Of a stretch of 20,747 nucleotides of DNA, positions 9,683 through 17,945 are shown one piece after another. The stretch's first letter is position 1. Every line of letters begins with the position of its first letter. Under the pieces are notes generated by a model. That model did no database searches. It had not been told where the DNA came from and worked only from the letters and a program-made list of their open reading frames with translations. Made by a program: the position numbers and the translations under genes. The stretch comes from CAZJHD01 sp964545855 (GTDB lineage: Bacteria > Planctomycetota > UBA1135 > JACQFD01): positions 1-20,747 of the forward strand of contig CAZJHD010000075.1 in the NCBI GenBank assembly GCA_964545855.1, read 5' to 3'.

Positions 9683-11365
9683 ATGCAACCTCGCGTCGTC
9701 GCCTCCGCAGGGGCGCCGGTGCCCCCTCGCCGGCCGAGCCGGCGAACGGCGCTCCTCGCGCTCGCCGTCCTCACGCTCTTCGGCTTCGGCCTCCGCGTGT
9801 GGCGCTTCGATCACGGCCTGCCCCAGGTCCGCTATTCGGACCATGTGCAGGTGGCGCAGGCGGAGGAGCTGCTCGAGAACGGGCTCTTCAAGGAGCGCTC
9901 CTCCTATCCCGTGACGCACGTCTACGTGTACGCCGCGGTGATCGCCGCCGCGTACCCGGTGGAGCGCTTGCTCGGGCTGCCGCGCGCCGCGAGCTGGGAG
10001 GCCTACAGGGCGTCCTTCAAGAGCGAGGGGAGCGCCCACGGCGTGGCGCGCCTCTACACGGCGGTGATGGGGGCGCTCCTCGGCATCAGCGTCTACCGGC
10101 TCGCGCGCATCCGCTTCGGCCGCGGCGCCGCGCTCCTGGCGGCGGCGGCCGTCGCCTTCTCGCCGGCGCACGTGATCTACGCCCACCAGGCGCGCATCCA
10201 CGTGCCGGGGATCACGCTGCTCGTCTTCGCCATCGCACCCGGGCTCCGGCTCGTCGCGCGGCGCGCCACGGCGACGCGGGCGCTGCTCGCCGGCGTCGGC
10301 TGCGCGTTCGTGGCGTCGGTGTTCCAGCTCGGCTTCCTGCAGCTCGCCGCCCTGTCGCTGCTGATCGCGGTCCGCGTCCGCCCGATGGGGCTCGCGATGC
10401 GGCGGTTCGCGCTGCTGATCGCGGCCTTCGGCGCTGTCGCGGTGATCCTCTACGGGATCGGCCATCCGCCGGGAGTGGTCGTGCCCCTGGAGGGGACGAG
10501 CGGCCTTGCGAGCGCGAACGTCGCGACCCTCGGCATCCCCGACACCTTCATCCGCTTCCGGCCCGTCGAGCAGCTCCCGCAGCTGCTCGCGCGCTGGGCC
10601 GTGGCGGAGCCGGCGATCGCGCTGGGGTGCCTCCTCTTCGTCGGCCTCGCCGCCGTGCGGCGCGTGCGCTGGTCCGACCTGCTCCTCTTCGGCGCCTACC
10701 CGGCGATCCTCTTCCTCGTGCTCGGGACGAACTACCGGGAGGTCCGCTACAGCCTCTCGGCGACTCCCTTCCTCGCGATCCTCGCGGCGGCGGCGGCGCT
10801 CCACGCGGGCCGGCCGGCGGCCCTCGGGCTCGGCGCGCTCCTGGTCGCCGTGCCGCTCGTGCACAGCATCCGCTACGACGTGCTGCTGACGCGCTCGGAC
10901 ACGCGCACCATCGCCGTCCGCTCGCTGCTCCACGAGCTCGAGGCGCGAACCCCGAAGGTCGTCGTCGACGAGCGGCTCGTCTCCGACACGGTCTTCCTCA
11001 AGGGGAGGATCCAGGTCTTCCCGCCGCGGGGCGCGAAGCCCGTGATCTTCCGGACCCATGGGGAGGTCGTGCGCGCGCTCCAGTCGATGGACGCGAGCGT
11101 GTTCCTCGCTCCCCGGAGCCAGGGCGGCGAGTTCGAGCTGATGCCCGCCGAGATGCGGCAGCTCGGCTTCGTGCGCGCGGCCACGATTCCGGGCTCTCCC
11201 GTCGGAGACGGCGTCCTTCCCGATGCGCCGTCGTGGCTGACGCCGCAGCTCTGGGAGGCGCAGCGCCCGGGCCCGACGCTCGATCTCTGGCTCAACTGGA
11301 ACAAGCATCCGTCGGGCCTGCCGCTCCCGGACTGGGCCGAGGGGATCGTCCTCACCCGGCGCTGA
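9683..11365 (+). CDS. Polytopic membrane protein, GT39/GT83-like glycosyltransferase
   Basis: 560 residues. A cytoplasmic basic N-terminus leads to a first membrane helix at about 23-40. An outward loop then follows with RYSDHVQVAQAEELLENG, where Asp53 sits like the catalytic acidic residue of the first periplasmic loop in PMT/ArnT-type enzymes. About nine further hydrophobic segments run to residue 400, then a soluble C-terminal region of about 160 residues. Such proteins transfer sugars or other groups from polyprenyl-phosphate donors at the outer face of the cytoplasmic membrane. Donor and acceptor cannot be told from the sequence. It stands alone between two operons with 129 and 98 bp of flanking DNA, in which I see only weak hairpins. 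The ATG has no good Shine-Dalgarno. Membership in the superfamily is likely; the precise family is not certain. Confidence 0.7.
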   Translation: MQPRVVASAGAPVPPRRPSRRTALLALAVLTLFGFGLRVWRFDHGLPQVRYSDHVQVAQAEELLENGLFKERSSYPVTHVYVYAAVIAAAYPVERLLGLPRAASWEAYRASFKSEGSAHGVARLYTAVMGALLGISVYRLARIRFGRGAALLAAAAVAFSPAHVIYAHQARIHVPGITLLVFAIAPGLRLVARRATATRALLAGVGCAFVASVFQLGFLQLAALSLLIAVRVRPMGLAMRRFALLIAAFGAVAVILYGIGHPPGVVVPLEGTSGLASANVATLGIPDTFIRFRPVEQLPQLLARWAVAEPAIALGCLLFVGLAAVRRVRWSDLLLFGAYPAILFLVLGTNYREVRYSLSATPFLAILAAAAALHAGRPAALGLGALLVAVPLVHSIRYDVLLTRSDTRTIAVRSLLHELEARTPKVVVDERLVSDTVFLKGRIQVFPPRGAKPVIFRTHGEVVRALQSMDASVFLAPRSQGGEFELMPAEMRQLGFVRAATIPGSPVGDGVLPDAPSWLTPQLWEAQRPGPTLDLWLNWNKHPSGLPLPDWAEGIVLTRR

Positions 11366-11427
11366 CGGGGGCTCGGGTCGAGGGGCGGCGAGGCCCGCGC
11401 GCAGCTCGGATGACTTCTGCCACAGGC

Positions 11428-11436
11428 TGGTAAGGT
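11428..11436 (+). promoter_or_regulatory. Weak candidate promoter of the hydroxyacyl-CoA dehydrogenase operon
   Basis: TGGTAAGGT has the form of an extended -10 (TGn plus TAAGGT, 4/6) and lies about 28 nt before the GTG start. No convincing -35 is present; ATGACT at 11410-11415 has a 15-nt spacer. Confidence 0.25.
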
Positions 11437-11454
11437 CTCGCCCCCCGTTCCCTC

Positions 11455-11459
11455 GGAGG
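11455..11459 (+). promoter_or_regulatory. Ribosome binding site of hydroxyacyl-CoA dehydrogenase
   Basis: GGAGG, 4 nt upstream of GTG 11464, supports this GTG start for the dehydrogenase. Confidence 0.6.
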
Positions 11460-11463
11460 CTCC

Positions 11464-12336
11464 GTGACCGAATCCCCGACGTTCCCCCGCGTAGCCGTTC
11501 TCGGCGCGGGAACCATGGGCCAGGGCATCGCCCAGGTCTGCGCCCAGAGCGGCCGGCGCGTCGCGCTCTTCGACGTGAAGCCCGAGCTGGCGGCGAAGGG
11601 CCGGGCCGGGATCGAGAAGACGCTCGCCAAGGCCGTCGAGCTGCAGAAGGCGACGGCGGCCGAGCGCGACGCGGCCCTCGAGCGCGTCCACCCGACGTCC
11701 GAGCTGGAGGAATCGGTCCGCGACGCCGACCTCGTGATCGAAGCGGCCCCCGAGAGCCTTCCGCTGAAGATCGATCTCTTCCGCCGCGTGAGCGCGGTGG
11801 CCCGCGGCGATGCGATGCTCGCGACGAACACCTCGTCGCTGCCGGTGACGGAGATCGCATCGGCCATGGCGCACCCCGAGCGCGGCATCGGCCTCCACTT
11901 CTTCAATCCCGTCCCGCGCATGAAGCTCCTCGAGGTCGTCGTCGGGGAGCGAACGGCGGAGGCGACCGTCGATCGCGCGCGCGAGTTCGCGCGATCGATC
12001 GGCAAGACCGCGATCGTCGTGAAGGACTCGCCCGGCTTCGCCTCGTCGCGTCTCGGGATCGCGCTCGCGCTCGAGGCGATCCGGATGCTGGAGGCCGGCG
12101 TCGCCTCGGCGGAGGACATCGACACGGCGATGAAGCTCGGCTACGGCCACCCCATGGGTCCGCTCGAGCTGACGGACCTCGTCGGTCTCGACGTGCGGCT
12201 CGCCATCGCCGACCACCTGCTCCGGGAGGTGGGCGAGACGTTCCGCGCGCCCCAGCTCCTGCGGCGGCTGGTGCGCGCGGGGAAGCTCGGCCGAAAGTCC
12301 GGCGAGGGCTTCTACCGCCACGAGCCGAAGGCGTAG
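11464..12336 (+). CDS. 3-hydroxyacyl-CoA dehydrogenase
   Basis: 290 residues, single-function enzyme of the PaaH/Hbd type. The N-terminal NAD-binding Rossmann fold shows VAVLGAGTMGQGIAQ at 10-24 with the acidic Asp38 after strand two (LFDVKP). Ser124/Ser125 (TNTSSLP), His145 (GLHFFNPVP) and Glu157 match the catalytic set. The Asn usually present in DSPGF-x-x-N-R is replaced: here the sequence is DSPGFASSR. The C-terminal domain contains GYGHPMGPLELTDLVGLDV. It would oxidise a 3-hydroxyacyl-CoA to a 3-ketoacyl-CoA, for example 3-hydroxyadipyl-CoA to 3-oxoadipyl-CoA in aromatic breakdown, or 3-hydroxybutyryl-CoA. It starts a run of five plus-strand genes with little spacing. GTG start supported by GGAGG. 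Confidence 0.91.
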   Translation: MTESPTFPRVAVLGAGTMGQGIAQVCAQSGRRVALFDVKPELAAKGRAGIEKTLAKAVELQKATAAERDAALERVHPTSELEESVRDADLVIEAAPESLPLKIDLFRRVSAVARGDAMLATNTSSLPVTEIASAMAHPERGIGLHFFNPVPRMKLLEVVVGERTAEATVDRAREFARSIGKTAIVVKDSPGFASSRLGIALALEAIRMLEAGVASAEDIDTAMKLGYGHPMGPLELTDLVGLDVRLAIADHLLREVGETFRAPQLLRRLVRAGKLGRKSGEGFYRHEPKA

Positions 12337-12338
12337 CG

Positions 12339-13199
12339 ATGTCCGGCGTCGTCGACGCCCACGTCCACGTGCAGCCCTTCCGGCAGCTCCTGCCGGAGGT
12401 GCGCGCGCGGTTCTTCGCGGGCCGCGACGACGCGGCCTGGCTCGAGCGGCTGTCGGACGAGCCCGACGAGCTCGCCCGCTACCTCGACCGCTGCGGCGTC
12501 GAGCGCGCGGTGCTCATCAACTACCCGAGCCCCGATCTGATGGGGTTCACCGACGCGACGAACGAGTTCGTCGCCGCCTACCGCGACCGGCTGCCGGACC
12601 GCGTCCTCGCCTGCGGCGGCGTGCACCCGCGGCTCGTCGCCTCGGCGCGCGCGGCGCGCGAGCGCATGGACGTGCTCTGCGGGACGCTCCGTCTCTCGCT
12701 GCTGAAGCTCCATCCGCCGCACCAGGCCTTCGCCCTCGACGACTACCAGCGGGGGAACGAGGCCCTCGCCGCGATCTACGAGAAGGCGGGAGAGCACGGC
12801 GTCCCGGTGATGGTCCACACGGGCACGTCGATCTTCCCCGGCGCGCGCTCGCGCCTCGGCGATCCGCTGCCGCTCGACGACGTGTGCCTCGACTTCCCGC
12901 GCACGACCTTCGTCCTCGCGCATCTGGGGCGTCCGCTCTGGGCCGACGCGGCGTTCTTCCTCCTGCGCCGCCACGGGAACCTCTGGGCCGACTGCTCGGG
13001 CATTCCGCCGAAGGGGCTGCTGCGCTACTTCCCGCGTCTCGCGGAGGTCGGCGACCGCGTGCTCTTCGGGACCGACTGGCCGAGCCCCGGCGTGAAGGAC
13101 ATCGCCGCGAACCTCGAGGCCTTCCGCGCGCTGCCGCTCCCCGAGGACGTGCGCAACGCGATCCTCGGCGGGAACGCGCGGAGGCTCTTCCGGCTCTGA
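12339..13199 (+). CDS. Amidohydrolase-2 family protein (ACMSD-like metal-dependent hydrolase/decarboxylase)
   Basis: 286 residues. The TIM-barrel metal residues are all visible: VDAHVHV (His8, His10), His160 in VMVHTGTS, His195 in FVLAHLGRP and Asp246 in LFGTDWPSP. This set is that of the amidohydrolase-2 branch, which includes aromatic-acid decarboxylases (ACMSD, gamma-resorcylate decarboxylase) and lactone or amide hydrolases. The substrate is not predictable. It follows the dehydrogenase stop by 2 nt, so co-transcription is nearly certain, and it precedes a metallophosphoesterase by 7 nt. The aromatic-catabolic setting makes a decarboxylase possible, but the family is too broad for a specific call. 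Confidence 0.87.
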   Translation: MSGVVDAHVHVQPFRQLLPEVRARFFAGRDDAAWLERLSDEPDELARYLDRCGVERAVLINYPSPDLMGFTDATNEFVAAYRDRLPDRVLACGGVHPRLVASARAARERMDVLCGTLRLSLLKLHPPHQAFALDDYQRGNEALAAIYEKAGEHGVPVMVHTGTSIFPGARSRLGDPLPLDDVCLDFPRTTFVLAHLGRPLWADAAFFLLRRHGNLWADCSGIPPKGLLRYFPRLAEVGDRVLFGTDWPSPGVKDIAANLEAFRALPLPEDVRNAILGGNARRLFRL

Positions 13200-13206
13200 G
13201 CGAGCC

Positions 13207-14100
13207 GTGCCGCGCCCGATGCAGCGTCTCGCCGTCGTGGGCGACCACCGCCGCCCGATCTGGATCGACCGGATCCGCGGCAGCGGCGAGCGCGGGCGTC
13301 GCGCGATCTTCGAGGAGATCGGCCGCCTGCGCCCCGGACTCCTGCTCGACACGGGCGACCTCGTCCCGTCCGCGTCGGCGGCGGCGTGGCGCGCCTTCGA
13401 CCGCGACATCGCGGCGCTCCGCGCGGCGGGCACGGGGATCGAGGCGGTGCCGGGGAACCACGAGACCTACGGCGTGATCCCGGTCTCGGCGCGCGCCGCC
13501 GTGCGCATGGCGCCCTTCCTCGCCCGCTTCCCGCGCACCGCGGGTCGGCGCTTCGGAGTCCGCGACTTCGGGTCGACGCGGATCCTGCTGCTCGACTCGA
13601 ACGCGCGCGTGCTCGCGACCGAGGAGCGCCGCGCGCAGGAGCGTTTCCTCGAGGAAGCGGCGGCCGCGGCGGACGCCGATCCGGCCGTGGAGCTCCTCCT
13701 CGCCGCCTGGCACCACCCGCCCTTCACGAACGGCGCGAAGTACGGCGACGACCGGTTCAGCGCGTCGTCGTTCCTCCCGCGTCTGCGCGCCTCCCGGAAG
13801 CTCGGCGCCGTCTTCTGCGGCCACGTGCATGGCTACGAGCGGTTCTGGTCCGAGGGGATCTCGCTGGTCGTCACGGGCGGCGGAGGCGCACGCGCCCACC
13901 GCTTCCCGCGCGACGCGGCGCGCCAGCGCCACACGCCCGCCTTCGACGCGTCCTCGCTCCCGCCCCTGCACTTCGTCGACGTGTCCATCGACGGAGGCGT
14001 GGCGCGCGCCGTGGTGCGCCACCTGCAGCTCCCGCGCGGCGGCGCGGCGCGCTGGATCGAAGGGGACCGCTTCGAGATCCGCGCGCGTCGCGGCGGATAG
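13207..14100 (+). CDS. Calcineurin-like metallophosphoesterase (purple-acid-phosphatase-like)
   Basis: 297 residues. Motifs in order: Asp13 (VVGD), Asp51 (LDTGDLV), GNHE at 83-86, WHHPPF with His169/His170, and GHVHGYERF at 205-213. The last two are characteristic of the purple-acid-phosphatase-like branch, which binds two metals and hydrolyses phosphomonoesters or diesters. The first motif reads GDHRR rather than the common D-x-H/G, but the metal-binding Asp is kept. No signal peptide is seen, which is unusual for that branch; a cytoplasmic location is inferred. GTG 13207 is chosen because GAG-rich bases precede it; ATG 13219 is an alternative giving a four-residue shorter product. A 38-bp gap separates it from the SGNH gene. 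Confidence 0.86.
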   Translation: MPRPMQRLAVVGDHRRPIWIDRIRGSGERGRRAIFEEIGRLRPGLLLDTGDLVPSASAAAWRAFDRDIAALRAAGTGIEAVPGNHETYGVIPVSARAAVRMAPFLARFPRTAGRRFGVRDFGSTRILLLDSNARVLATEERRAQERFLEEAAAAADADPAVELLLAAWHHPPFTNGAKYGDDRFSASSFLPRLRASRKLGAVFCGHVHGYERFWSEGISLVVTGGGGARAHRFPRDAARQRHTPAFDASSLPPLHFVDVSIDGGVARAVVRHLQLPRGGAARWIEGDRFEIRARRGG

Positions 14101-14138
14101 CATCGGCCCGCGCGCACCCCGGCGCACTGCGGCGCTCC

Positions 14139-15491
14139 ATGCGACGACTCGGCAAGCTCCTCCTCGCGATCCTGCTCGGCCTCGTGCTCCTCGAGGCGGG
14201 CCTCCGCGTGGGCGGCTGGGTCTACCTGTCGCGCCACTCCCGCTCGTTGGTGGAGAACGCACCGCGCGCGATCCTCTGCCTCGGCGACTCGCACACCTTC
14301 GGGATGTTCCTCGCGAAGGAGGACTCCTGGCCCGCGCGTCTGGAATCCCGGCTGGCGGGCGCGAGCGCCGAGACGTCGATCGCCGTCGAGAACCGCGGCG
14401 TGCCCGGCATGAGCTCCCTCGACGTGCTCGGCCGTGCGCGGGAGCTGGCGGCGCTGCGGCGCTACGAGGCGGTCTTCGTGATGGTGGGCGCCAACGACCG
14501 CTGGAAGGGGCCGAGCCGCAGCACCGGCGCTTCGTGGCTCGCCCGGCTGCAGATCGTGAAGTTCGCCCGCGTTCTCGCGGCGACGCTCTCGCCTCCGCCG
14601 GCGCCGCGCGTCGCGAGCACCGACGGCGTGGTGCGCCCCGACGACGTGGCGGGCGTCGAGAAGCCGGGCGACGCGGGAGCCGCGACCGTCGCCCTCGTCG
14701 ACCGCGCGGGCGACGTCGTGCGCTTCGACCACTCGATCACGGGCGAGCAGGAGGAGACCGACGCGCTCCGCGGCAAGCTCGCGCGCAACCTCGACGCCCT
14801 CGTGGAGGCGGTCCGCGCCCTCGGCAGCGAGCCCTGGCTCCTCGGCTACCCGAGCAACCACGGCGATCTGGCCCTCGTGAACGCGACGCTGCGGGACGCG
14901 GCGCGCCGCCACGGAGCGCGCTTCGTCGATCTCGCGGCCGCCGTCGACGAGGTGGGCTACCGAGCGGCGCTCTCCGAGGACGCCCTCTTCTTCCCCGACC
15001 GGCATCCGCGCGCGTCCGCCTGCGAGATCGTGGCGCGCGTCCTTCGCAACGAGCTGATCGATGCGGGGATCGCCACGGGGGAGCGCGTCGCCGATCTGAC
15101 CCGAGACCTCCCGCGGGCGGCGGTTCGCGAGGCGCCTCTCGAGCTCGCGGGAGCGGTCGGATCGAAGGACCTCACCGTGCTCGTGCGGACCGACCCCGGG
15201 CGCGGCGTCTACGTGTTCCTCTCCTGGGCCGACGGGCCGCCCTCGGACGTGCTCGGCGTGCGCATCCCCATCGCGCGCGACGCGCTCTTCGAGCGGACCC
15301 TCGCGCCGGAGCAGCCGACGCGCGCCGTCGCGGGAGACGACGGCATCGCGCGCGTGCCGATCGGCGCGCTGCTCGGGGAGGAGGCGCACGCGGGGCGGAC
15401 CCTCTGGGCGGTGGCGGCGCTGCTCGGCCGCGACGGCGCGCCGGGATTCCACGACCTCACGCCGGCGGCGTCGTGGAAGCTGCGCCCATGA
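14139..15491 (+). CDS. Membrane-anchored SGNH/GDSL hydrolase with extra C-terminal domain
   Basis: 450 residues. A signal peptide or anchor spans residues 5-20 (KLLLAILLGLVLLEAG). The SGNH blocks are present: CLGDSHTFG with Ser51, NRGVPG at 85-90, VGANDRW with Asn119, and FPDRHP with Asp287 and His289. This indicates an esterase, acetylhydrolase or acyltransferase working at the cell surface or in the periplasm. Residues from about 320 to the end form an additional domain of about 130 residues that I do not recognise. The ATG 14139 is picked from a longer open frame because the hydrophobic leader begins there. The stop overlaps the start of the peptidase gene (ATGA), so the two are coupled. 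The substrate, possibly an acylated glycan, is a guess. Confidence 0.85.
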   Translation: MRRLGKLLLAILLGLVLLEAGLRVGGWVYLSRHSRSLVENAPRAILCLGDSHTFGMFLAKEDSWPARLESRLAGASAETSIAVENRGVPGMSSLDVLGRARELAALRRYEAVFVMVGANDRWKGPSRSTGASWLARLQIVKFARVLAATLSPPPAPRVASTDGVVRPDDVAGVEKPGDAGAATVALVDRAGDVVRFDHSITGEQEETDALRGKLARNLDALVEAVRALGSEPWLLGYPSNHGDLALVNATLRDAARRHGARFVDLAAAVDEVGYRAALSEDALFFPDRHPRASACEIVARVLRNELIDAGIATGERVADLTRDLPRAAVREAPLELAGAVGSKDLTVLVRTDPGRGVYVFLSWADGPPSDVLGVRIPIARDALFERTLAPEQPTRAVAGDDGIARVPIGALLGEEAHAGRTLWAVAALLGRDGAPGFHDLTPAASWKLRP

Positions 15492-16609
15492 CCGATTCCT
15501 TCGACCGCGCGGATGCACTCCACCGGATCCTCCGCGCGATCCTCGAACGGCCGACGGCGCCGTTCCACGAGCACGCCGTGCTCGAGGCCATCGACGGCTT
15601 CGCGCGCGCGCACGCGCCGTGCGTGCGTCTCGCGGCGGACGCCTCGGGGAACCGGATCCTCGAAGTGCGGGGGACGCGCGCGTCTCGGGGCGCACCGGCC
15701 CTCGCCTTCACGGCGCACCTCGACCACCCGGGGCTCGTGCGCGATCCCGGCGCGCGCCGCTTCGAGCTGCTCGGCCGCGTCACGCCCGCGGCCCGGCTGC
15801 GGGGCGGACGCGTGCGCTTCTTCGACGCCGCCGCGACTCCGGCGGGACGCGGACGCGTGCTCCGCGTCGAGGAAGAGGCCGGGCGGATCTGGACCGAGGT
15901 GCGGGGCGCCGAGCCCGGGGCCGCCTTCGCCATGTTCGACTTCCCGGCGCTGCGCATCCGCGGCGACCGGATCACGGGCCGTGTCTGCGACGACCTCCTC
16001 GGCGCCATCGCGATCCTCGCGGCCGTCGAGGAGTGCCTCGCGACGGACCCCCGGGCGTCGTTCCTCGCCGTCTTCACGCGGGCCGAGGAGGTGGGCTTCG
16101 TCGGCGCCCTCCAGATGCTGAAGGACGGCGCGATCCCGCGCGGCGTCCCCATGGTGGGGCTCGAGTGCTCGGCGGCGCGCGGCGGGAACGCGGTGATCGG
16201 CGCGGGGCCGATCGTGCGCGTCGGCGACTTCTCCACGACCTTCGACCCCGGCGTCACGGCGTTCCTCCGCGACTGCGCCGACTCGATCGCCGCGGAAGAC
16301 CCGGAGTTCCGCTACCAGAGGCGCCTCATGCAGGGAGGCTCCTGCGAATCGACGGCCTTCCTGCTCGACGGCCGGCCGGCGGGAGCGCTCTGCCTCGCGC
16401 TCGGCAACTACCACAACGTGCCCGACCGCGGGCCCGCCGATCCGTCGACGGGTCTCGCGGCGGAGCACGTCTCCATGCGCGACCTGGACGGTCTCGTCCG
16501 GCTCCTCGTGCGTGCCGTGCGCGACGCGCGCTCCCTCGGCGACCCCTTCCGCGCGACGCGGGAGCGTCTCGAGGAGCGACGGCGGCGGCTCGCGCCGCGG
16601 CTCCGCTGA
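15488..16609 (+). CDS. M42-like zinc aminopeptidase
   Basis: 373 residues. The co-catalytic metal and base residues are present: His77 and Asp79 in TAHLDHPG, Asp168/Asp169 in RVCDDLLGA, Glu200/Glu201 in TRAEEVGFVGA and His309 in GNYHNVPD. An inserted beta-rich region (about 85-155) matches the PDZ-like domain of M42 peptidases. The order and the EEVG signature favour M42 over M20 or M28. It probably removes N-terminal residues from peptides in the cytoplasm, since no signal peptide is seen. The C-terminus is very basic. The start overlaps the SGNH stop by four bases. The next gene converges 25 bp downstream, with only a GC-rich alternating stretch between. Confidence 0.84.
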   Translation: MTDSFDRADALHRILRAILERPTAPFHEHAVLEAIDGFARAHAPCVRLAADASGNRILEVRGTRASRGAPALAFTAHLDHPGLVRDPGARRFELLGRVTPAARLRGGRVRFFDAAATPAGRGRVLRVEEEAGRIWTEVRGAEPGAAFAMFDFPALRIRGDRITGRVCDDLLGAIAILAAVEECLATDPRASFLAVFTRAEEVGFVGALQMLKDGAIPRGVPMVGLECSAARGGNAVIGAGPIVRVGDFSTTFDPGVTAFLRDCADSIAAEDPEFRYQRRLMQGGSCESTAFLLDGRPAGALCLALGNYHNVPDRGPADPSTGLAAEHVSMRDLDGLVRLLVRAVRDARSLGDPFRATRERLEERRRRLAPRLR

Positions 16610-16634
16610 ATCGGCTCCGCGCGCGCGGCCGCTC

Positions 16635-17945
16635 TCAGCCGTCCAGCAGCTCCACCACGTGCGCGACGCGCACGTCGAGGCCGGCGCGGCGGACGCCGGT
16701 GCGGAGCTGCAGGATGCAGCCGGGATTCGCCGTGGCGAGGACCGTGCACCCGCTCGCGCGCACGCGCTCCATCTTCGCGTCGAGGATCGCGAGCGAGTCG
16801 GCCGTGCGCTCGATGGAGTAGAGCCCCGCGGCGCCGCAGCAGTCGGAGGCTCCCTCGAGCGGCACGAGGGTCGCGCCCGGGAGCGCGGCGAGGAGCTTCC
16901 GCGGCTGCGCCGAGACGCGCTGGCCGTGCACGAGATGGCAGGGTTCGTCGTAGGCGACGCGCTCGCGCAGCGCCGCGCGCCGCGGCGCGAATCCCTGCTC
17001 CGCGAGGAACTCCGTCACGTCGCGGGTGCGCGCGGCCACGGCCTCGGCGCGGGGCTTCCAGGCGGCGTCCTGCTCCAGGAGACGCGCGAAGGACTTCACG
17101 TGGGCGCCGCAGCCGGCGCTGTTCTGCACGAACCAGTCGGCGCCGGAACGCTCGAAGGATTCCACGTTGCGTCGCGCGAGATCGCGCGCGAAGCCGAGGT
17201 CGCCGGCGTGCGCGTGGAGCGCGCCGCAGCAGGAGGGGGCCCGCCAGGTCACCACCTCCCAGCCGCTGCGCGCCAGCACGCGCGCCGTCGACGCGTTCAC
17301 GTCGGCGAGGAGCTGGGAGGCGATGCAGCCCTCCTGGATCGCGACGACGCCGCGGCGCGCGCCCTCGGCGGGGATGCGCGCCGGGAGGTCGCGCCGCGCC
17401 GAGCGCGAGGGGACCTCCGGCAGGAGCGCCTCGCGGGCGGCCAGCGCCGGCGCGAGCCGCGCGAGGAGGCCCGAGCCGCCGATCCAGCGGCGCAGCGGCG
17501 TGCGTGCGTAGAGCGAGAGCGCCGACGCCGCGAGGCGGAGCGCGCCGCGGCTCGGGATCACGCGGCGCAGCAGGATCCGTCGAAGGAGACCGCGCAGGCC
17601 GCGCGGCGGATGCGCGCGCACGTGGTCGGCCCGCGCGTGCTCCATGAGCGCCTCGAACTGCACGCCGCTCGGGCAGACGGTCTCGCAGGCGCGGCACACG
17701 AGGCAGAAGTGCAGCTCCTCCTCGTAGGCAGGTCCGGGCTCCAGGCGTCCGTCGGCGGCGGCGCGCATGAGGTAGATGCGACCGCGCGGCGACGACGTCT
17801 CGCGTCCCGAGAGCGCGTAGGTGGGGCAGACCGGGAGGCACAGGCCGCAGTGGATGCAGTCGAGGGAGCGCGCGTAGTGCGCGCGGCCCTCGGGCGTCGC
17901 GAGGTCGGCGACGGGAGCGGAGGGGAGGACGGTGGGCTCGGTCAC
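16635..17945 (-). CDS. glcF: Glycolate oxidase iron-sulfur subunit GlcF
   Basis: 436 residues. Two [4Fe-4S] binding motifs lie near the N-terminus: Cys30, 33, 36, 40 (CIHCGLCLPVC) and Cys81, 84, 87, 91 (CLVCRACETVC), each followed by Pro. Two cysteine-rich CCG domains follow (SCCGALH and SDCCGAAG), as in GlcF and related heterodisulfide-reductase-like subunits. It would pass electrons from the GlcD/GlcE flavins to the quinone pool. The GTG start overlaps the glcE stop (GTGA, 4 nt). It is the last gene of glcDEF. An FAD-linked lactate dehydrogenase complex is the main alternative, but the three-gene order fits glycolate oxidase. Confidence 0.92.
   Translation of the reverse strand: MTEPTVLPSAPVADLATPEGRAHYARSLDCIHCGLCLPVCPTYALSGRETSSPRGRIYLMRAAADGRLEPGPAYEEELHFCLVCRACETVCPSGVQFEALMEHARADHVRAHPPRGLRGLLRRILLRRVIPSRGALRLAASALSLYARTPLRRWIGGSGLLARLAPALAAREALLPEVPSRSARRDLPARIPAEGARRGVVAIQEGCIASQLLADVNASTARVLARSGWEVVTWRAPSCCGALHAHAGDLGFARDLARRNVESFERSGADWFVQNSAGCGAHVKSFARLLEQDAAWKPRAEAVAARTRDVTEFLAEQGFAPRRAALRERVAYDEPCHLVHGQRVSAQPRKLLAALPGATLVPLEGASDCCGAAGLYSIERTADSLAILDAKMERVRASGCTVLATANPGCILQLRTGVRRAGLDVRVAHVVELLDG

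Noticed and set aside
8471..11860. Very long minus-strand reading frame (1129 codons) opposite the MDR and glycosyltransferase genes
   Set aside because: Low-complexity Arg/Glu/Ala/Gly translation with no domain. It is antisense to well-supported genes and is expected in high-GC DNA.
16610..16634. Alternating CG stretch between convergent peptidase and glcF genes as terminator
   Set aside because: No clear stem of more than a few pairs and no T-rich tail.
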